Shown: positions 12,205-22,640 of the stretch, one piece after another
How the letters are laid out: the number at the start of each line of letters is the position of its first letter
Numbering within the stretch: the stretch's first letter is position 1
DNA from: Lithobates sylvaticus
Taxonomy: Eukaryota; Chordata; Amphibia; Anura; Ranidae
Reading direction: 5' to 3'
NCBI GenBank assembly: GCA_028564925.1
Contig: CM053027.1
Span: 238,407,199 to 238,471,198, forward strand
DNA length: 64,000 nucleotides
Made by a program: the position numbers and the translations under genes
Notes under the pieces: model-generated
What the model was told of the DNA's origin: nothing
The model's input: the letters and a program-made list of their open reading frames with translations, nothing else
Database searches by the model: none

Positions 12205-12820
12205 CCAACCACCCTGTCTTCTCTCCTGCAGCTAATGCATATGCTAAGAACACTGCCAAAGAACTGTTCATGGTGTTCAGGCGGGTTGGGATCCCTAAGG
12301 AAGTCCTTACAGACCAGGACACCCCATTTATGTCACAAGTAACTAGGGAGTTGTGCAAGTTATTTAAGGTGACACAGTTGCGAACCTCTGTGTACCACCC
12401 TCAAACTGATGGCTTGGTGGAACGCTTCAATAAAACATTAAAGAGCATGTTAAAAAAGGTTGTTCCCAAAGATGGGAAAAACTGGGACTTCCTGATTTCA
12501 TATTTGATGTTTGCCTTTAGGGAAGTTCGTCAGTCCTCTATGGGGTACTCTCCATTTGAGTTGCTTCATGGAAGACACTCTCGGGGACTCTTAGACATGG
12601 AAACCTGGGAGGGGGAGAAGACACCCCACAAAAGTGTCATTGAGCATATCGCTCAAATGCAGGACAGGATTGCAGGAATCATACCGATGGTAAAAGAGCA
12701 CTTACCGCAGGCCCAAGCAGCCCAACAAAGAATATACAACAGGGGAGCCCAACTCCGTGTTTTCTCACCTGGTGACAGAGTCCTGGAGTTAGTTCCCACT
12801 GTTGAGAGCATGTTCCTGGA
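12205..12820 (+). pseudogene. integrase part of the Gmr1-like fossil
   Basis: This encodes the C-terminal half of a Ty3/Gypsy integrase core and what follows it. ELFMVFRRVGIPKEVLTDQD and SVYHPQTDGLVERFNKTLK are hallmark integrase strings, the latter containing the catalytic glutamate region. The zinc-binding domain and the first catalytic aspartate are not in this piece. It stops at the hAT insertion at 12821 and continues at 18101. Fossil. Confidence 0.85.
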
Positions 12821-13569
12821 TAGAGATGGCCGAACTTCTGACGGGACATTTCACGAACACGATCCGCGATGTGCCCAAATGTTCGCGAACCACAGGTTCG
12901 CGGCGGGCCCCATTGATTTTAATGGCAGGCGAACCTTAAATACCTCCAGGTCATATTTGCAGCCACAAAATACTTACTAGCTTTGCACACATAGTCCCAC
13001 AACGTGGACACTGACATACCAGAAGTATTAAGTGAATCTGGGATCGACAACGACAAGCATTCTTTTTTTACCTGTGAAATGTTGTCAATTCAGGAGCGCA
13101 TGAAGGCCATGGAGGAGAGGCAAAGTCAGACCAGGCTATGAAGGGGGTGCAGAAGATGATCAGGGCCACAGTCAGGGCAGCACAGTCCTGTGCCAGTGTC
13201 CCAGTGTGCCAACCTGTGCTTGAGCCCCTGACCCCTCCCTCTGCCCGGCCCTTACCCCCACCTATGCAGGGCTCCACTGCGGTGGTGCGGTGGTGCGGTG
13301 GTGCGGAGGTGCCAGTCCAGTGCTGATCCTCAGCCATGGTGCTGGCACTGCCTGCTGATTGCGCTTATCAGTCACGATCCCCCCTGCTGCGCTGAATGTC
13401 CTCTCGGACAGGACACTGGACGAGGGGCAAGCCAACAGTTCCATTGCAAATTGTGCAAGCTCTGGCCAGAGGTCAAGCCTGCCCACCCAGTAGTCCAGGG
13501 GTTCATCACTTCTCAGAGCGTCCACATCGGCCGTTAACCCGATGTAGTCGGACACCTGTCGGTCTAGGC

Positions 13570-13946
13570 CAGGGCTTGACAAATTTGCTTGGAACCTAGG
13601 AGCCAGATAAAAAAGTTAGGAGTCAGGTTTTTTTTTTTTTTTACTTCTTGAGATCCGTGCTGTAGCCCTCGTTCTGCTTTGCCGGGACGACGTCCTATGA
13701 CGTTCTCCCCTGTACGAGCGGCCTGCGAGACCCCTTACCACGTTATCAGCTGTCAGCCAATGACAGCTGATCACGTGATGTCAACACAGCCGGTAATCGG
13801 CTATTTTTTTTCCTCGCCCTGACAGCACGAGGAGAAAACAAAGCCGATCAATAAGGACCGACAATGGTTAATTTTTATATTGAAAAAAAGCTATCTTAAA
13901 ATTTACACAGAAAGACGACTAGAACCAAAGCATACATACACATATT

Positions 13947-14024
<78 letters not shown>

Positions 14025-14347
14025 GTGTGTGTGTGTGTGTTTGGTTCTAGTCGCCTGTGTAAATTTAAGATTGGTTAATTTTTTACAGCAGGCAGGGCTC
14101 CGTTAGCATTGCTGGATGTCATACCAACGGCCACCACTAGATGGCGCCAAGATCTTAGAAGGAAGTATAGGCTTGCAGAAGGCCGCAAAGCCGCGGCCTC
14201 GATTACCGGCCGGCGTGTCCCGACGCAATCGCGTGCCGGGGGGGGGGTCCGCACGGAGACAGGATACCCCAGATGTGCTGCCCCGGGCGCCAGGTCACTA
14301 ATTCTAGTCGCCATGGCGCCCTGGCGCCCGAGGATTGTCGAGCCCTG
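13570..14347. mobile_element. hAT-type MITE, 778 bp
   Basis: The ends are CAGGGCTTGACAA and the inverted CAGGGCTCGACAA. The 8-bp duplication GTCTAGGC lies at 13562-13569 and 14348-14355. It has no coding capacity. Inside are a T-tract, a run of three hairpins (13684-13850, see findings), a long inverted repeat around a (TA)n tract (13952-14021) with arms carrying GACTAGAACCAAA, and a GC-rich right part. It is younger than the hAT element it sits in. Confidence 0.88.
13952..14040. repeat. (TA)n microsatellite followed by (TG)n
   Basis: About 70 bases of pure TA followed by about 18 of TG. The flanks CTAGAACCAAA and TTTGGTTCTAG pair, so this is the loop of a hairpin inside the MITE. Confidence 0.95.
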
Positions 14348-17300
14348 GTCTAGGCGTTCCCTGACGCTGGATTCGTATGACACCTGACGGCTGAAAGAAT
14401 GATCTCATATCAGAAGTGACCAACACATCTTCAAACTGCCCTCTTCTTGCAGGCGCTGCTGGATTGGTACCCGCAACTCTTTCTCTGGGAGTGGAGATTC
14501 CTCTGCCAGCGCACGCAAAAGCAGACTGCAGCATTTCTCTAAGCAAGGCCTGGAAGTGCTCCATTATGACAGCCCTCTGTGATGGTGGTAACATTTCCGC
14601 CATTTTATGTTTGTTCCGGGGGTCTAAGTACGTTGCCACCCAGTACTGGTCCTTGACCTTTATGCTTTTTATACGGGGGTCCCTCTTAAAACACTGGAGC
14701 ATGAAGGCCCCCATTTGCACTAAACTGGAAGCGGTGTGCTGGCCTGGCTTCTGCTCATCATCCAGGATAATGTCGTCCTCCTCGTTCTCCTCCCCCATCC
14801 ACGGACAACAGGGATCCCAGAAAGGTTTAAAGCATGCTCTTCTTGCTCCTCCTCATCCACCCCAGCACCATCCTCCTCCGACTCTCTTCAGACTCCTGTT
14901 GTTGACTTGTCTCAGAGTAGCCCCCCCTGGGAATTCATCCAGCATTGCGACTTCCTCATCTTCCTGCTCCTGCTCCTCGATGGCTTGATCAATGACACAA
15001 CGCAATGCACGCTCCATAAAGAAGGCGTAATGTCACAATGTCACTAATGGCGCCATGGCTGCGACTGACCAGTTTGGTGATCTCATCAAATGGCCACAGA
15101 AGTCTGCATGTGTCGCACATGAGCAGCCACTGGCGCTGTGAAAAAAAAACAAGCTCCCAGAACCTGTTCTGCCGCAGAGTTCGTACAGGTAGTCGTTAAC
15201 TGCACGTTTCTGCTGGAGCAGCCTATCAAGCATATAGAAGGTTGAGTTCCATCACGTCGGGCAATCACAAATAAGATGTCTGACCGGCAGATTGTGTCGC
15301 CGCTGAATGTCAGCAAGGCCATGTAAGATCTTCTGAAATGGGCCGAGATTTTCCTTGCCTGCTGCAAGATGTCCTGGACCCCAGGGTATTTGACAACGAA
15401 TCACTGCACGACCAAGTTTAAGATGTGTGCCATGCATGGCACATGTGTAATTTTGCCCTGTTTCAACACGCTCAGCATATTGGCACCGTTGTCGCACATC
15501 ACTTTACCAACTGTCAAATTGAGCAGTGTTAGCCACTGATCTGCCTGTGAACGCAAAGCTGAAAGGAGTGCAGGGCCAGTGTGGCTCTTGGCTTCCAGGC
15601 ACAACAGACGCAGCACAGCATGGCAACGTCTCACCTGGCATGTCGAATAGGTTCTGGGGATCTTGGGCGGTGCAGCGGAAGAGACGCTAGCAGCGGAAAA
15701 GGAGGAGTCAGCTGAGGAGGAGAGGGAGTATGGAGTAGGAGGAGGAGAAGAAGAGGCAGGCCTGCATGCAATCCAAATCTACACGGGTGCCAAGGGTTAC
15801 ATGCTTGACGGCCGTCAGAAGGTTCACCCAGTGGGCAGTAAAAGTTATATACCTTCCCTGCCTGTGTTTGTTAGACCACATGTCTGTGGTCAGATGTATC
15901 TTGGCACCGACACTGTGTGCCAGAGATACATTCACTTGCCGCTGAACATGGCCATATAGCTCTGGGATGCCTTTCTGTGAGAAATACTTCCTTCCTGGGA
16001 CCTTCCATTGTGGTGTTCCAATGGCCACAAATTTTCGAAAAGGCCTCCGAGTCCACCAGTTTATATGGCAGTAGTTGGCGGGCTATCAGTTCTGACAAGC
16101 CAGCGGTCAACCGTTGGGCAAGAGGGTTATCCAGTGTCATCATTTTTTGGCCCACGGAAGCCTGCCTTTTTCCAGAAAAACGTGAGGACGGCATGATGGA
16201 AGGTGGAGTGGAGGACAATTCTGAGGAGAGAGGAGAAGTAGAAGAGGCTGGACAGTGAGAGCCTGGAGTGTGGCTTTGTGGGTTCTGACGGCGCTGCTCC
16301 CACTGGGCTCGGTGATGGCAGCTCATGTGCCTTCTTAAGGTGGTCGTCTCTAGGTGAGTGTTGGGCTTACCGCGACTTATGCGTTGACTGCAAAGGCTGC
16401 AGATGGCATTACTATTGTCAGCAGCGGACACGTTAAAAAAAAACACACTGCGGAGCCATGTGCCGGTGTCCTGGGAGCGCCAGATGTGACCGTACATGGT
16501 TGATGCCTCGCTCCTGATACATTAGCAGTCTGGTTTGTCCCCCCTGTGTAATGTAAGTTCCGCCTGCTTCTCCTCCCTATCTGCTGGTCCATCTCTCTCT
16601 CTGAACTCCCCTCTTCCTCTCTTGTGGGCACCCACTTGACATCCCTAGACACGTCATCATCGACGTCACCTTCCCCACCACTATAATTAGAGATCTCGGA
16701 GTAGGCAGCAACAGCAGGGTACTGTCATCAGACTGCTGAGTGGCAGTTGTTGCTACCACCTCTTCCTGATCCAATGCCAAGAAATCGGAAATGTCTTGTG
16801 ATGATGGCTCGGAAAATAATTCCTGTGACTCAAGCGGAGGGTATGTGGTGGTGGTGTTGGTGGTAGTCTCCTTGGGGGAGCAGACAGCAGAGAGTGAAGA
16901 GGGTGCAGATAGAGAGTATGAGGAGGGTGCAGAAGAGTAAGGCTGAGTGAGCCACTCAACCAAGTCTAGTGCGTCCTTTGACGTAATCGAATGCACCTTC
17001 TGCAACTTCCCACTTTGGCTCAAGCCTGGTGCTCCTGCCCTACCCCTACCACCCCTGCGGAAGGGCCTGCCTCTTCCTCTGCCTGTCATTTTTTAAATGA
17101 CCCTGTGACAAAAGTCTCTAGAGAAGTGAAGTATATGTGGAAGAAGGTATATAACACCCCGCTTCAATCTGTCATTTTGGGGGGCCACTGGTCTATCACA
17201 CCAGTTATAATACGTTTTTCTAATTGCGTTTGTCACTCTTTGTAGTATCGCTGCAGAACCGCTCAGCAGTCACAATGCTGCACAGTCGAAATGCACTATA

Positions 17301-17880
17301 CTATGCTTTCTATATTTGAAAGTATATAAGTGTATTACACCCCTATATACTGTACACCTATACCAGTCCTTAAAAGGACTTTTGTGGACCTAATAGTAGC
17401 TAGCTAGTGAATTACTGACTGTCCCTGCTCCAAACAGCAAACTGTCCCTACACTGAGAAAAGACAGCTGCAGAATCGGTCAGCACTGCAGTGAACTATAA
17501 TATTCTTTCTATATTTGAAAGTATATAAGTGTATTACACCCCTATATACTGTACACCTATACCAGTCCTTAAAAGGACTTTTGTGGACCTAATAGTATCT
17601 AGCTAGTGAATTACAGACTGTCCCTGCTCCAAACAGCAAACTGTCCCTACACTGAGAAAATACAGCTGCAGAATCGGTCAGCACTGCAGTGAACTATAAT
17701 ATGCTTTCTATATTTGAAAGTATATAAGTGTATTACAACCCCTATATACTGTACACCTATACCAGTCCTTAAAAGGACTTTTGTGGACCTAATAGTAATA
17801 GCTAGTGATTACAGACTCACTGTCCCTGCTCAACACAGCGTCCTATCCCTACACTGACAAAAGACAAAATGTAAAATGGC
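17301..17880. repeat. 199-bp tandem repeat, about three copies
   Basis: Successive copies of the TATATTTGAAAGTATATAAG block start at 17311, 17510 and 17709, a constant 199-bp period. It lies in the non-coding side of the hAT element upstream of its transposase, where hAT elements often carry subterminal repeats. Copies differ by a few bases. Confidence 0.9.
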
Positions 17881-18100
17881 CGCCAGATCGGGTCAATTTA
17901 TAAGGTAGGGGGTCCAGGTGCTGAAATGTCTCAATTGGCTGTCCCTCACCCCATGATGGATGTGTCATGGGTCAAAGTTCTTCACAATGTAAAAGAATAT
18001 GGCCGCCGCGAACAGCGCCATAAGTCCGCCGCTTTGGCGAATTGCGAACAAGCAAAGTTCTCCGCGAACCGACTGCCAGGGAACCGCAAGGCCATCTCTA

Positions 18101-18241
18101 TTCCTGGATAAGTGGCAGGGTCCCTTCAAAGTAATTAAAAGAGTTGGAGAGGTCAATTACAAAGTATATCAACCAGGTAAAAGGAAGCCTGAACAGATTT
18201 ACCACACAAACCTGTTAAAGCCCTGGAAGGATAGACTGGCA
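18101..18241 (+). pseudogene. end of the integrase region, Gmr1-like fossil
   Basis: Continues the fossil after the hAT insertion with KWQGPFKVIKRVGEVNYKV and IYHTNLLKPWKDR, the C-terminal strings typical of Ty3/Gypsy integrases without a chromodomain. Its first bases are the TTCCTGGA duplication. Confidence 0.8.
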
Positions 18242-18245
18242 TTAA

Positions 18246-18735
18246 AGTGGAGTTCCACCCCAAAAAAAATGTATTAATGTGCTTAAAAAAAAAAAAAACA
18301 CATTTGGAGAATTTTTTTTTTTTTTACTCTTTTTTTTTTTTTTTACTTTACATCTTAATGCCTGTTGCTAGGGTGTCCCTCATAGTCTGCCTCCTTCAGC
18401 GCCTGGGCTCCTGATGACACTTCCCTCGGCGCAGGAAGGGAGATCACCTCTCTCCCCTCCCTCTAGGCACACGTGACAGGTCCCAGATGATTGCGTGGCC
18501 AGTCAGGGCACGGCGCAGCTCACGCATGCGCAGTGGATGCCCGGCTTTGAAGCCACAGCCAGGCGCCCACAGTTAAAATGCCAGCGCAGCCGAACGGGGA
18601 GGGGAGATGAGTGGGGCTTCGATCCCCCGCATCGCTGGACCCTGGGACAGGTAAGTGTCCGATTATTAAAAGTCAGCAGCTGCAGTATTTGTAGCTGCTG
18701 ACTTTAAATTTTTTTTTTATAATGGGAACTCCACT
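18246..18735. mobile_element. TTAA-bounded MITE, 490 bp (piggyBac-like)
   Basis: TTAA on both sides (18242-18245 and 18736-18739) and terminal repeats AGTGGAGTTCC and GGAACTCCACT. A- and T-tracts lie inside the ends. No coding sequence. TTAA duplication is typical of piggyBac; Harbinger-type sites can also be TA-rich trinucleotides, so the superfamily is not certain. Confidence 0.75.
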
Positions 18736-18767
18736 TTAATTGCGAGGTCCCTCCCGGTAATGCCTAA

Positions 18768-20110
18768 TGCCCCGTACACAAGATCGGACTGGGTTTGTCC
18801 GAGTCTGCCGGACAATCCGACCGTGTGTGGGCTCCAGCGGACTTTTTCTTCCCAAAAGTCCGGCGGACTTAGAAAGAAGTTTTGACTCAAAATTATCCGC
18901 CGGACTCGGCAGTCCGGTGTACAATCCGGCTGTCTGTGTGCTAGTCCGCGGGACTTTTGAAATGAATGGACTTGCCGACACACGGAGTAAAGTCCGTACA
19001 GTTATAACGTGACTCCAGGTAGACATGACTAGGGAAGGAAGTCAATGCCGCCGCCTCGACCGGCGAGATTGACACCTCGTTAGCCCCGTCACCTGGTATG
19101 GATTTAAAGGGAATCCCTACGCCGAAAAAACGGCGTGGGGGTCCCCCCAGGTCCACATCAGACCCTTATCCGAGCACGCAGATCGGCCGGTCAGGAAAGG
19201 GGGTGGGGACATGCGAGCGCCCCCCCCCCCGAGCCGTACCAGGCCGTATGCCCTCAACATGGGTCCCAGCATCCTCCGGGACTGTAACATCATAAGGGGG
19301 CAGGGTCACCATGTGACATGAGCTGGTGACCCCGCCCCTTGTCCCTATATAACTGGCCGTGCAACACGTCTCGGCCATTAGAAGCGGAGACAGCATCGTG
19401 TCAACATCGGATGAAGAAAGAAGAAGGCGGCAGAAGGCAGCATCGACGGCGACGGCAACGGCGACAGAAGACCGAGCCATGGCAAGAAGAACAGAAGAGC
19501 GGGACAAGACCCCCGAAGTCAGAACAAGACCCCAAGATGGCTACGGGGACGAAGGAGAAAGCCGGACTCCTCCTCTAGTAAAAGAGCTAGCAGAAGATAG
19601 CAGAGGAGTCTGGCGAGAAGACCCCCGGAGCTGTGTAATAAAGTATTTTAAAAACTTGTGTTGTGTTTTTTATTTACACTTTTTACACCAGGTGAATGGG
19701 TAGGGGTACATCGTACCCCATACTCATTCACATAGGGTGGGGGGACGGAATCTGGGGGCCTCCTTATTAAAGGGGGCTCCTGGATTCCGATAAGCCCCCC
19801 GCCCGCAGACCCCGACAACCAATGGCCAGGGTTGTCGGGAAGAGGCCAACATGGGGACAAGGTGCTTTGAGGTGGGGGGGCCGCGAGGTGTCGAACGAGG
19901 CGGTGGCATTGACTTCCTTCGCTAATCCCGTCTACCTAGAGTCATGTTATAATTGAACGAACTTTACTCCGTGTAAAATCTGGCGGAAAAGTCTGGGTGT
20001 GTGTGGGCAAGTCCACACGTTCAGAAAGTCCGGCGGAGCTCCGCTGAAAAGTCCGGCGGATTGTCCGCCGCACTAGTCCGGCCGAAAAGTCTGATCGTGT
20101 GTACGTGGCA
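18768..20110. mobile_element. 1.34-kb non-autonomous element with TGCC-GTACACA ends and TAA duplication
   Basis: The ends are TGCCCCGTACACAAGATCGGA and the inverted TGCCACGTACACACGATCAGA type, with TAA at 18765-18767 and 20111-20113. The subterminal parts are GTCCGCCGGACT-type inverted repeats. The 3-bp duplication points to PIF/Harbinger-like mobilisation. The middle (19098-19900) carries one copy of the promoter, purine-rich unit, AATAAA and hairpin-chain cassette. No transposase. Confidence 0.75.
19270..19660 (+). other. putative Pol II unit inside the 18768 element
   Basis: GC-rich GGGACTGTAACATCATAAGG, an E-box-like CACCATGTGACATGAGCTGG hairpin and CCCCGCCCC are followed by a TATATAA at about 19345, then about 280 bases of purine-rich sequence and AATAAA at 19639. 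The layout equals one arm of the palindrome at 34504-37067. A frame over the unit ends in PPLVKELAEDS..GVWREDP, resembling the other copy (see findings). Whether it is translated is unknown. Confidence 0.4.
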
Positions 20111-20430
20111 TAAGGGTACTGAATCCCCTCTGATGTCATGATTCCAGAACCCCTGTCATATTCCCAAAAACAGGAAGATAGAGATTTCCTGATAAGGAAT
20201 AGAGAGACATTTTCAGAGGTACCTGGCACTACTTCAGTAGTTCAGCATGATATTGTTACTGAAACTGGGGTACGTGTCGAGCTAATGCCTCTTGCTGCTA
20301 TCAATCTGTCCAATGAGGAGAGTGACAGTGACTGGAGCCACTACGCTTGTGCACATTACTGAATTGAATCGGGCTCAGGAAAGAAAAAGAGGGGTCTGGG
20401 GGGGAGCTGCAGCACAGAAGGTTTTTCACC
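20111..20430 (+). pseudogene. pre-RT linker of the Gmr1-like fossil
   Basis: The translation includes ETFSEVPGTTSVVQHDIVTE followed by TGVRVEL, the conserved linker just upstream of RT in many Ty3/Gypsy elements. Here it follows the integrase, which defines the Gmr1-type order. Sequence after about 20340 is not recognised, and the RT core is not in the window. Confidence 0.7.
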
Positions 20431-20471
20431 TTAAAGGGGTTGTAAAGGAAATTTTTATTTTTTTTTTTTAA

Positions 20472-21724
20472 CCACTTCCCGCCCGGTCAATAGTAAATTG
20501 ACGTCCGGGAAGTGGCTTCGTTATCCTGACTGGGCGTCATATGACGTCCTTCAGGATAACAGCCGCCGCGCGCCCGTGGGGGCGCGCATCGCGGCGATCG
20601 GTGGATCTCGGGCTTCCGGCGGAGGCTCTTTACCACGTGATCAGCCGTGTCCAATCACGGCTGATCACGATGTACACAGGAAGAGCCGTTGATCGGCTTT
20701 TCCTCACTCGCGTCTGATAGACGCGAGTAGAGGGGAGCCGATCGGCGGCTCTCCTGACAGGGGGGGTATGCGCTGATTGTTTATCAGCGCAGCCCCCCCT
20801 CAGATGCCCACACTAGACCACTAAGGAAGCCCCCAGGACCACCAGGGAAGCCCCCAGCATGTGGATGGCCAGGTACATCCCCCATGGCCATCCACATGTT
20901 AAAAAAAAAATCAAAAATATGCCAATCAGTGCCCACAGATGAGCACTGATTGGCACATCATATTAATAAAAAAAAAAGTAAAAAAAAAAGGATTCCCAGC
21001 AATGCCACCCATAAGTGTTATCAGTGCCACTCATCAGCGTCCATCAGTGCCACCTATCAGTGCCCATCCGTGCCCACCCATGCCCACCTATCAGTGCCCA
21101 TCCATGCCACCTATCAGTGCCCATGCATGCCACCTATCAGTGCCCATCCATGCCACCTATCAGTGCCACCTATATGTGTGCATCAGTGCCACCCATAAGT
21201 ACCCGTCAGTGCCGCCTATGAGTGCCCATCAGTGCCACCTGAGTGCCCATCAGTGCCGCATACCAGTGCCACCTATCAATGCCCATCAGTGCCACCTATC
21301 AGTGCCCATCAGTGCCGCCTATCAGTGCCCATCATCAGTGCCACCTCATCGGTGCCCCCTAATTGGTGCCACCTCATCGGTGCCCATCAGTGCCGCCTTA
21401 TCAGTGCCCATTAGTGCCGCCTTATCAGTGCCCGTCATTGAAGAAGAAAACGCACTTATTTACAAAAAAAATTAACAGTGACAAAGAAAAACTTGTTTTT
21501 TTGCAAAATTTTCGGTCTTTTTTTGTTTGTTGCGCAAAAAATAAAAATCGCAGAGGTGATCAAATACCACCAAAAGAAAGCTCTATTTGTTGGAACAAAA
21601 TGATAAAAAATTTGTTTGGGTACAGTGTAGCATGACCGCGCAATTGTCATTCAAATTGCGACATCGCTGAAAGCTGAAAATTGGCTCGGGCGGGAAGGTG
21701 TCTAAGTGTCTGGTATTGAAGTGG
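20472..21724. mobile_element. TTAA MITE, 1.25 kb, with hairpin run and minisatellite
   Basis: TTAA at 20468-20471 and 21725-21728. The ends CCACTTC and GAAGTGG match for only seven bases, with CCCGCCCGG repeated inverted a little further in on the right. The left half holds the three-hairpin module (20536-20745) and the right half a minisatellite (21006-21437). No gene. Confidence 0.7.
21006..21437. repeat. minisatellite, about 24-bp unit (ATCAGTGCCCATCAGTGCC type)
   Basis: Roughly 18 imperfect copies of a unit combining ATCAGTGCC and CACCT. It is open in several frames on the plus strand, giving Cys/His/Pro-rich translations that are repeat artefacts. Confidence 0.92.
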
Positions 21725-22157
21725 TTAAATAACAAACATGTTATACTCCACTGTGCAGCTCGTTTTGCACAGAGTGGACCCCGAAACTGGTCTTCTGGGG
21801 TCCCTCGGCGGCTGTCTCGACTCCCTCCCGCAAGTGCTTCTCACCTAAATGCTAGCTCCCTGGCATGGCGAGTAGCACTTGCAGGCGCGCTCCCGTGATA
21901 CAGCCGGCGGTGCGCTGCGTCATTGGATGTAATTGACAGCAGCGCGAGCCAATGGCTGCGTTGCTTTTAATCCATCCACTCTAGCCAATCAACAGCCAGG
22001 GTGAGCGGCGAAGAGGATGTCGGGGGCGAGCGCTGGACTTTCGAGGGGTCAGGTAAGTAAAACGGGGGGGGGCTGGGGGGGCTGGTATAGTCAGATGTTT
22101 TTTCACCTTAATGCATAGAATGCATTAAGGTGACATTTTTTTACCTTTACAACCCCT

Positions 22158-22640
22158 TTAATGCATAGAATGCATTAAAGGGATTGTAAAGGCAGAACGT
22201 TTTTATTTAATCTTAATGCATTCTATGCCAGGGTTGATATCAGACAGACAGCAAAGATACCAAAACAGCAGGCTGAGATGAAGTCAGGGCACAAGGCAAA
22301 GTCAGCAGTGGGAGGTCTGGATACAGCAGAGTCCAGAAGCACAGAATAGCAGTACGTAGGTCAGGTCACAGGAGCTTACAGTATAACCACTCAATAACTT
22401 CTCTTCAGTGTGTTCTGTTTTAGATAAGGTTATGGGCACAAAAACCAGTGTCAGAAGTGCAAGCTCATTCACACGCATATAAATTGTTCATGACAAGACA
22501 AGCCTGTATCAAAAAAATAAATAAAAAATAGGCGAAGGGCTTCATGATAGGTGAGACAGTGATAACTGACAAGAAAGGGTTAATTACAGGGAGTGAGGAG
22601 GGGAAGGTTATCAGGAATTGCTGGTTGTTTTTCAAGAAGG
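22158..22640. other. unassigned stretch between MITE and DIRS-like fossil
   Basis: The first 60 bases (AGGGATTGTAAAGGCAGAACG) look like a truncated relative of the flanking MITE family. From 22225 on I see no gene, tandem repeat or known element. Confidence 0.5.

Larger units (their letters stand above)
13262..17089 (-). pseudogene. hAT transposase, BED zinc finger type, frameshifted
   Basis: The family protein cuts and pastes hAT DNA with an RNase H-like fold and a DDE triad. Reading on the minus strand: an Arg/Gly-rich N-terminus MTGRGRGRPFRR from 17089; a BED finger near 16410-16320 (CSLCSQ with LRRHMSCHH); TTDMWSNKHRQGRYITFTA near 15890, holding the first catalytic Asp; VMCDNGANM near 15495 with CMAHILNLVV near 15430; CPTRWNSTFYMLDRLLQQ near 15255; YLDPRNKHKMAEML near 14630; and the C-terminal dimerisation block LACPSSSVLSERTFSAAGG near 13420. 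Several frameshifts separate these, and the MITE at 13570-14347 interrupts the C-terminal part. It is non-functional. Codon frames agree with one original gene of about 1100 codons. Confidence 0.85.
12821..18100 (-). mobile_element. hAT DNA transposon with BED-type transposase, 5.3 kb, inactive
   Basis: The ends are TAGAGATGGCC and its inverted copy. The flanking 8-bp duplication TTCCTGGA (12813-12820 and 18101-18108) is exact. A broken transposase gene lies on the minus strand (17089 to 13262). The side upstream of the gene holds three 199-bp tandem copies (17301-17880). A younger 778-bp MITE (13570-14347) sits in the transposase. The terminal TAGA.ATGG resembles the TAGACATG(G/T)G end of the palindrome at 6990, so an element of this group is a candidate to have mobilised it; this is inference only. 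Confidence 0.9.
1..20430 (+). mobile_element. Gmr1-like Ty3/Gypsy LTR retrotransposon fossil, multiply interrupted
   Basis: This is a broken LTR retrotransposon whose pieces lie in order between later insertions: LTR end (1-318), gag-like region (419-1383 and 6683-6989), integrase (12205-12820 and 18101-18241) and a pre-RT linker (20114-20430). The linker between protease and RT of many Gypsy elements, with the FSEVPG and VVQHDIVTE motifs, here lies downstream of the integrase. That is the integrase-before-RT order known for the Gmr1 group of deuterostome Ty3/Gypsy elements. Exact or near-exact target duplications around three of the insertions show that the pieces were once continuous. The LTR starts left of the window and no 3' LTR or RT core is seen. 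It is old, carries many breaks and is the oldest layer of the nest. Confidence 0.8.
20435..22157. mobile_element. TTAA-bounded MITE with a second TTAA MITE inside
   Basis: TTAA at 20431-20434 and 22158-22161. The ends are AGGGGTTGTAAAGGAAA and the inverted AGGGGTTGTAAAGGTAAA. The outer element is AT-rich at its ends with a GC-rich middle. It was opened by the element at 20472-21724. A palindrome TTAATGCATAGAATGCATTAA follows at 22158-22178. Confidence 0.75.

Noticed and set aside
20939-21475. Long Cys/His/Pro-rich open frames in several phases
   Set aside because: They are translations of the 24-bp minisatellite; open in all phases, no start context, no conserved domain.
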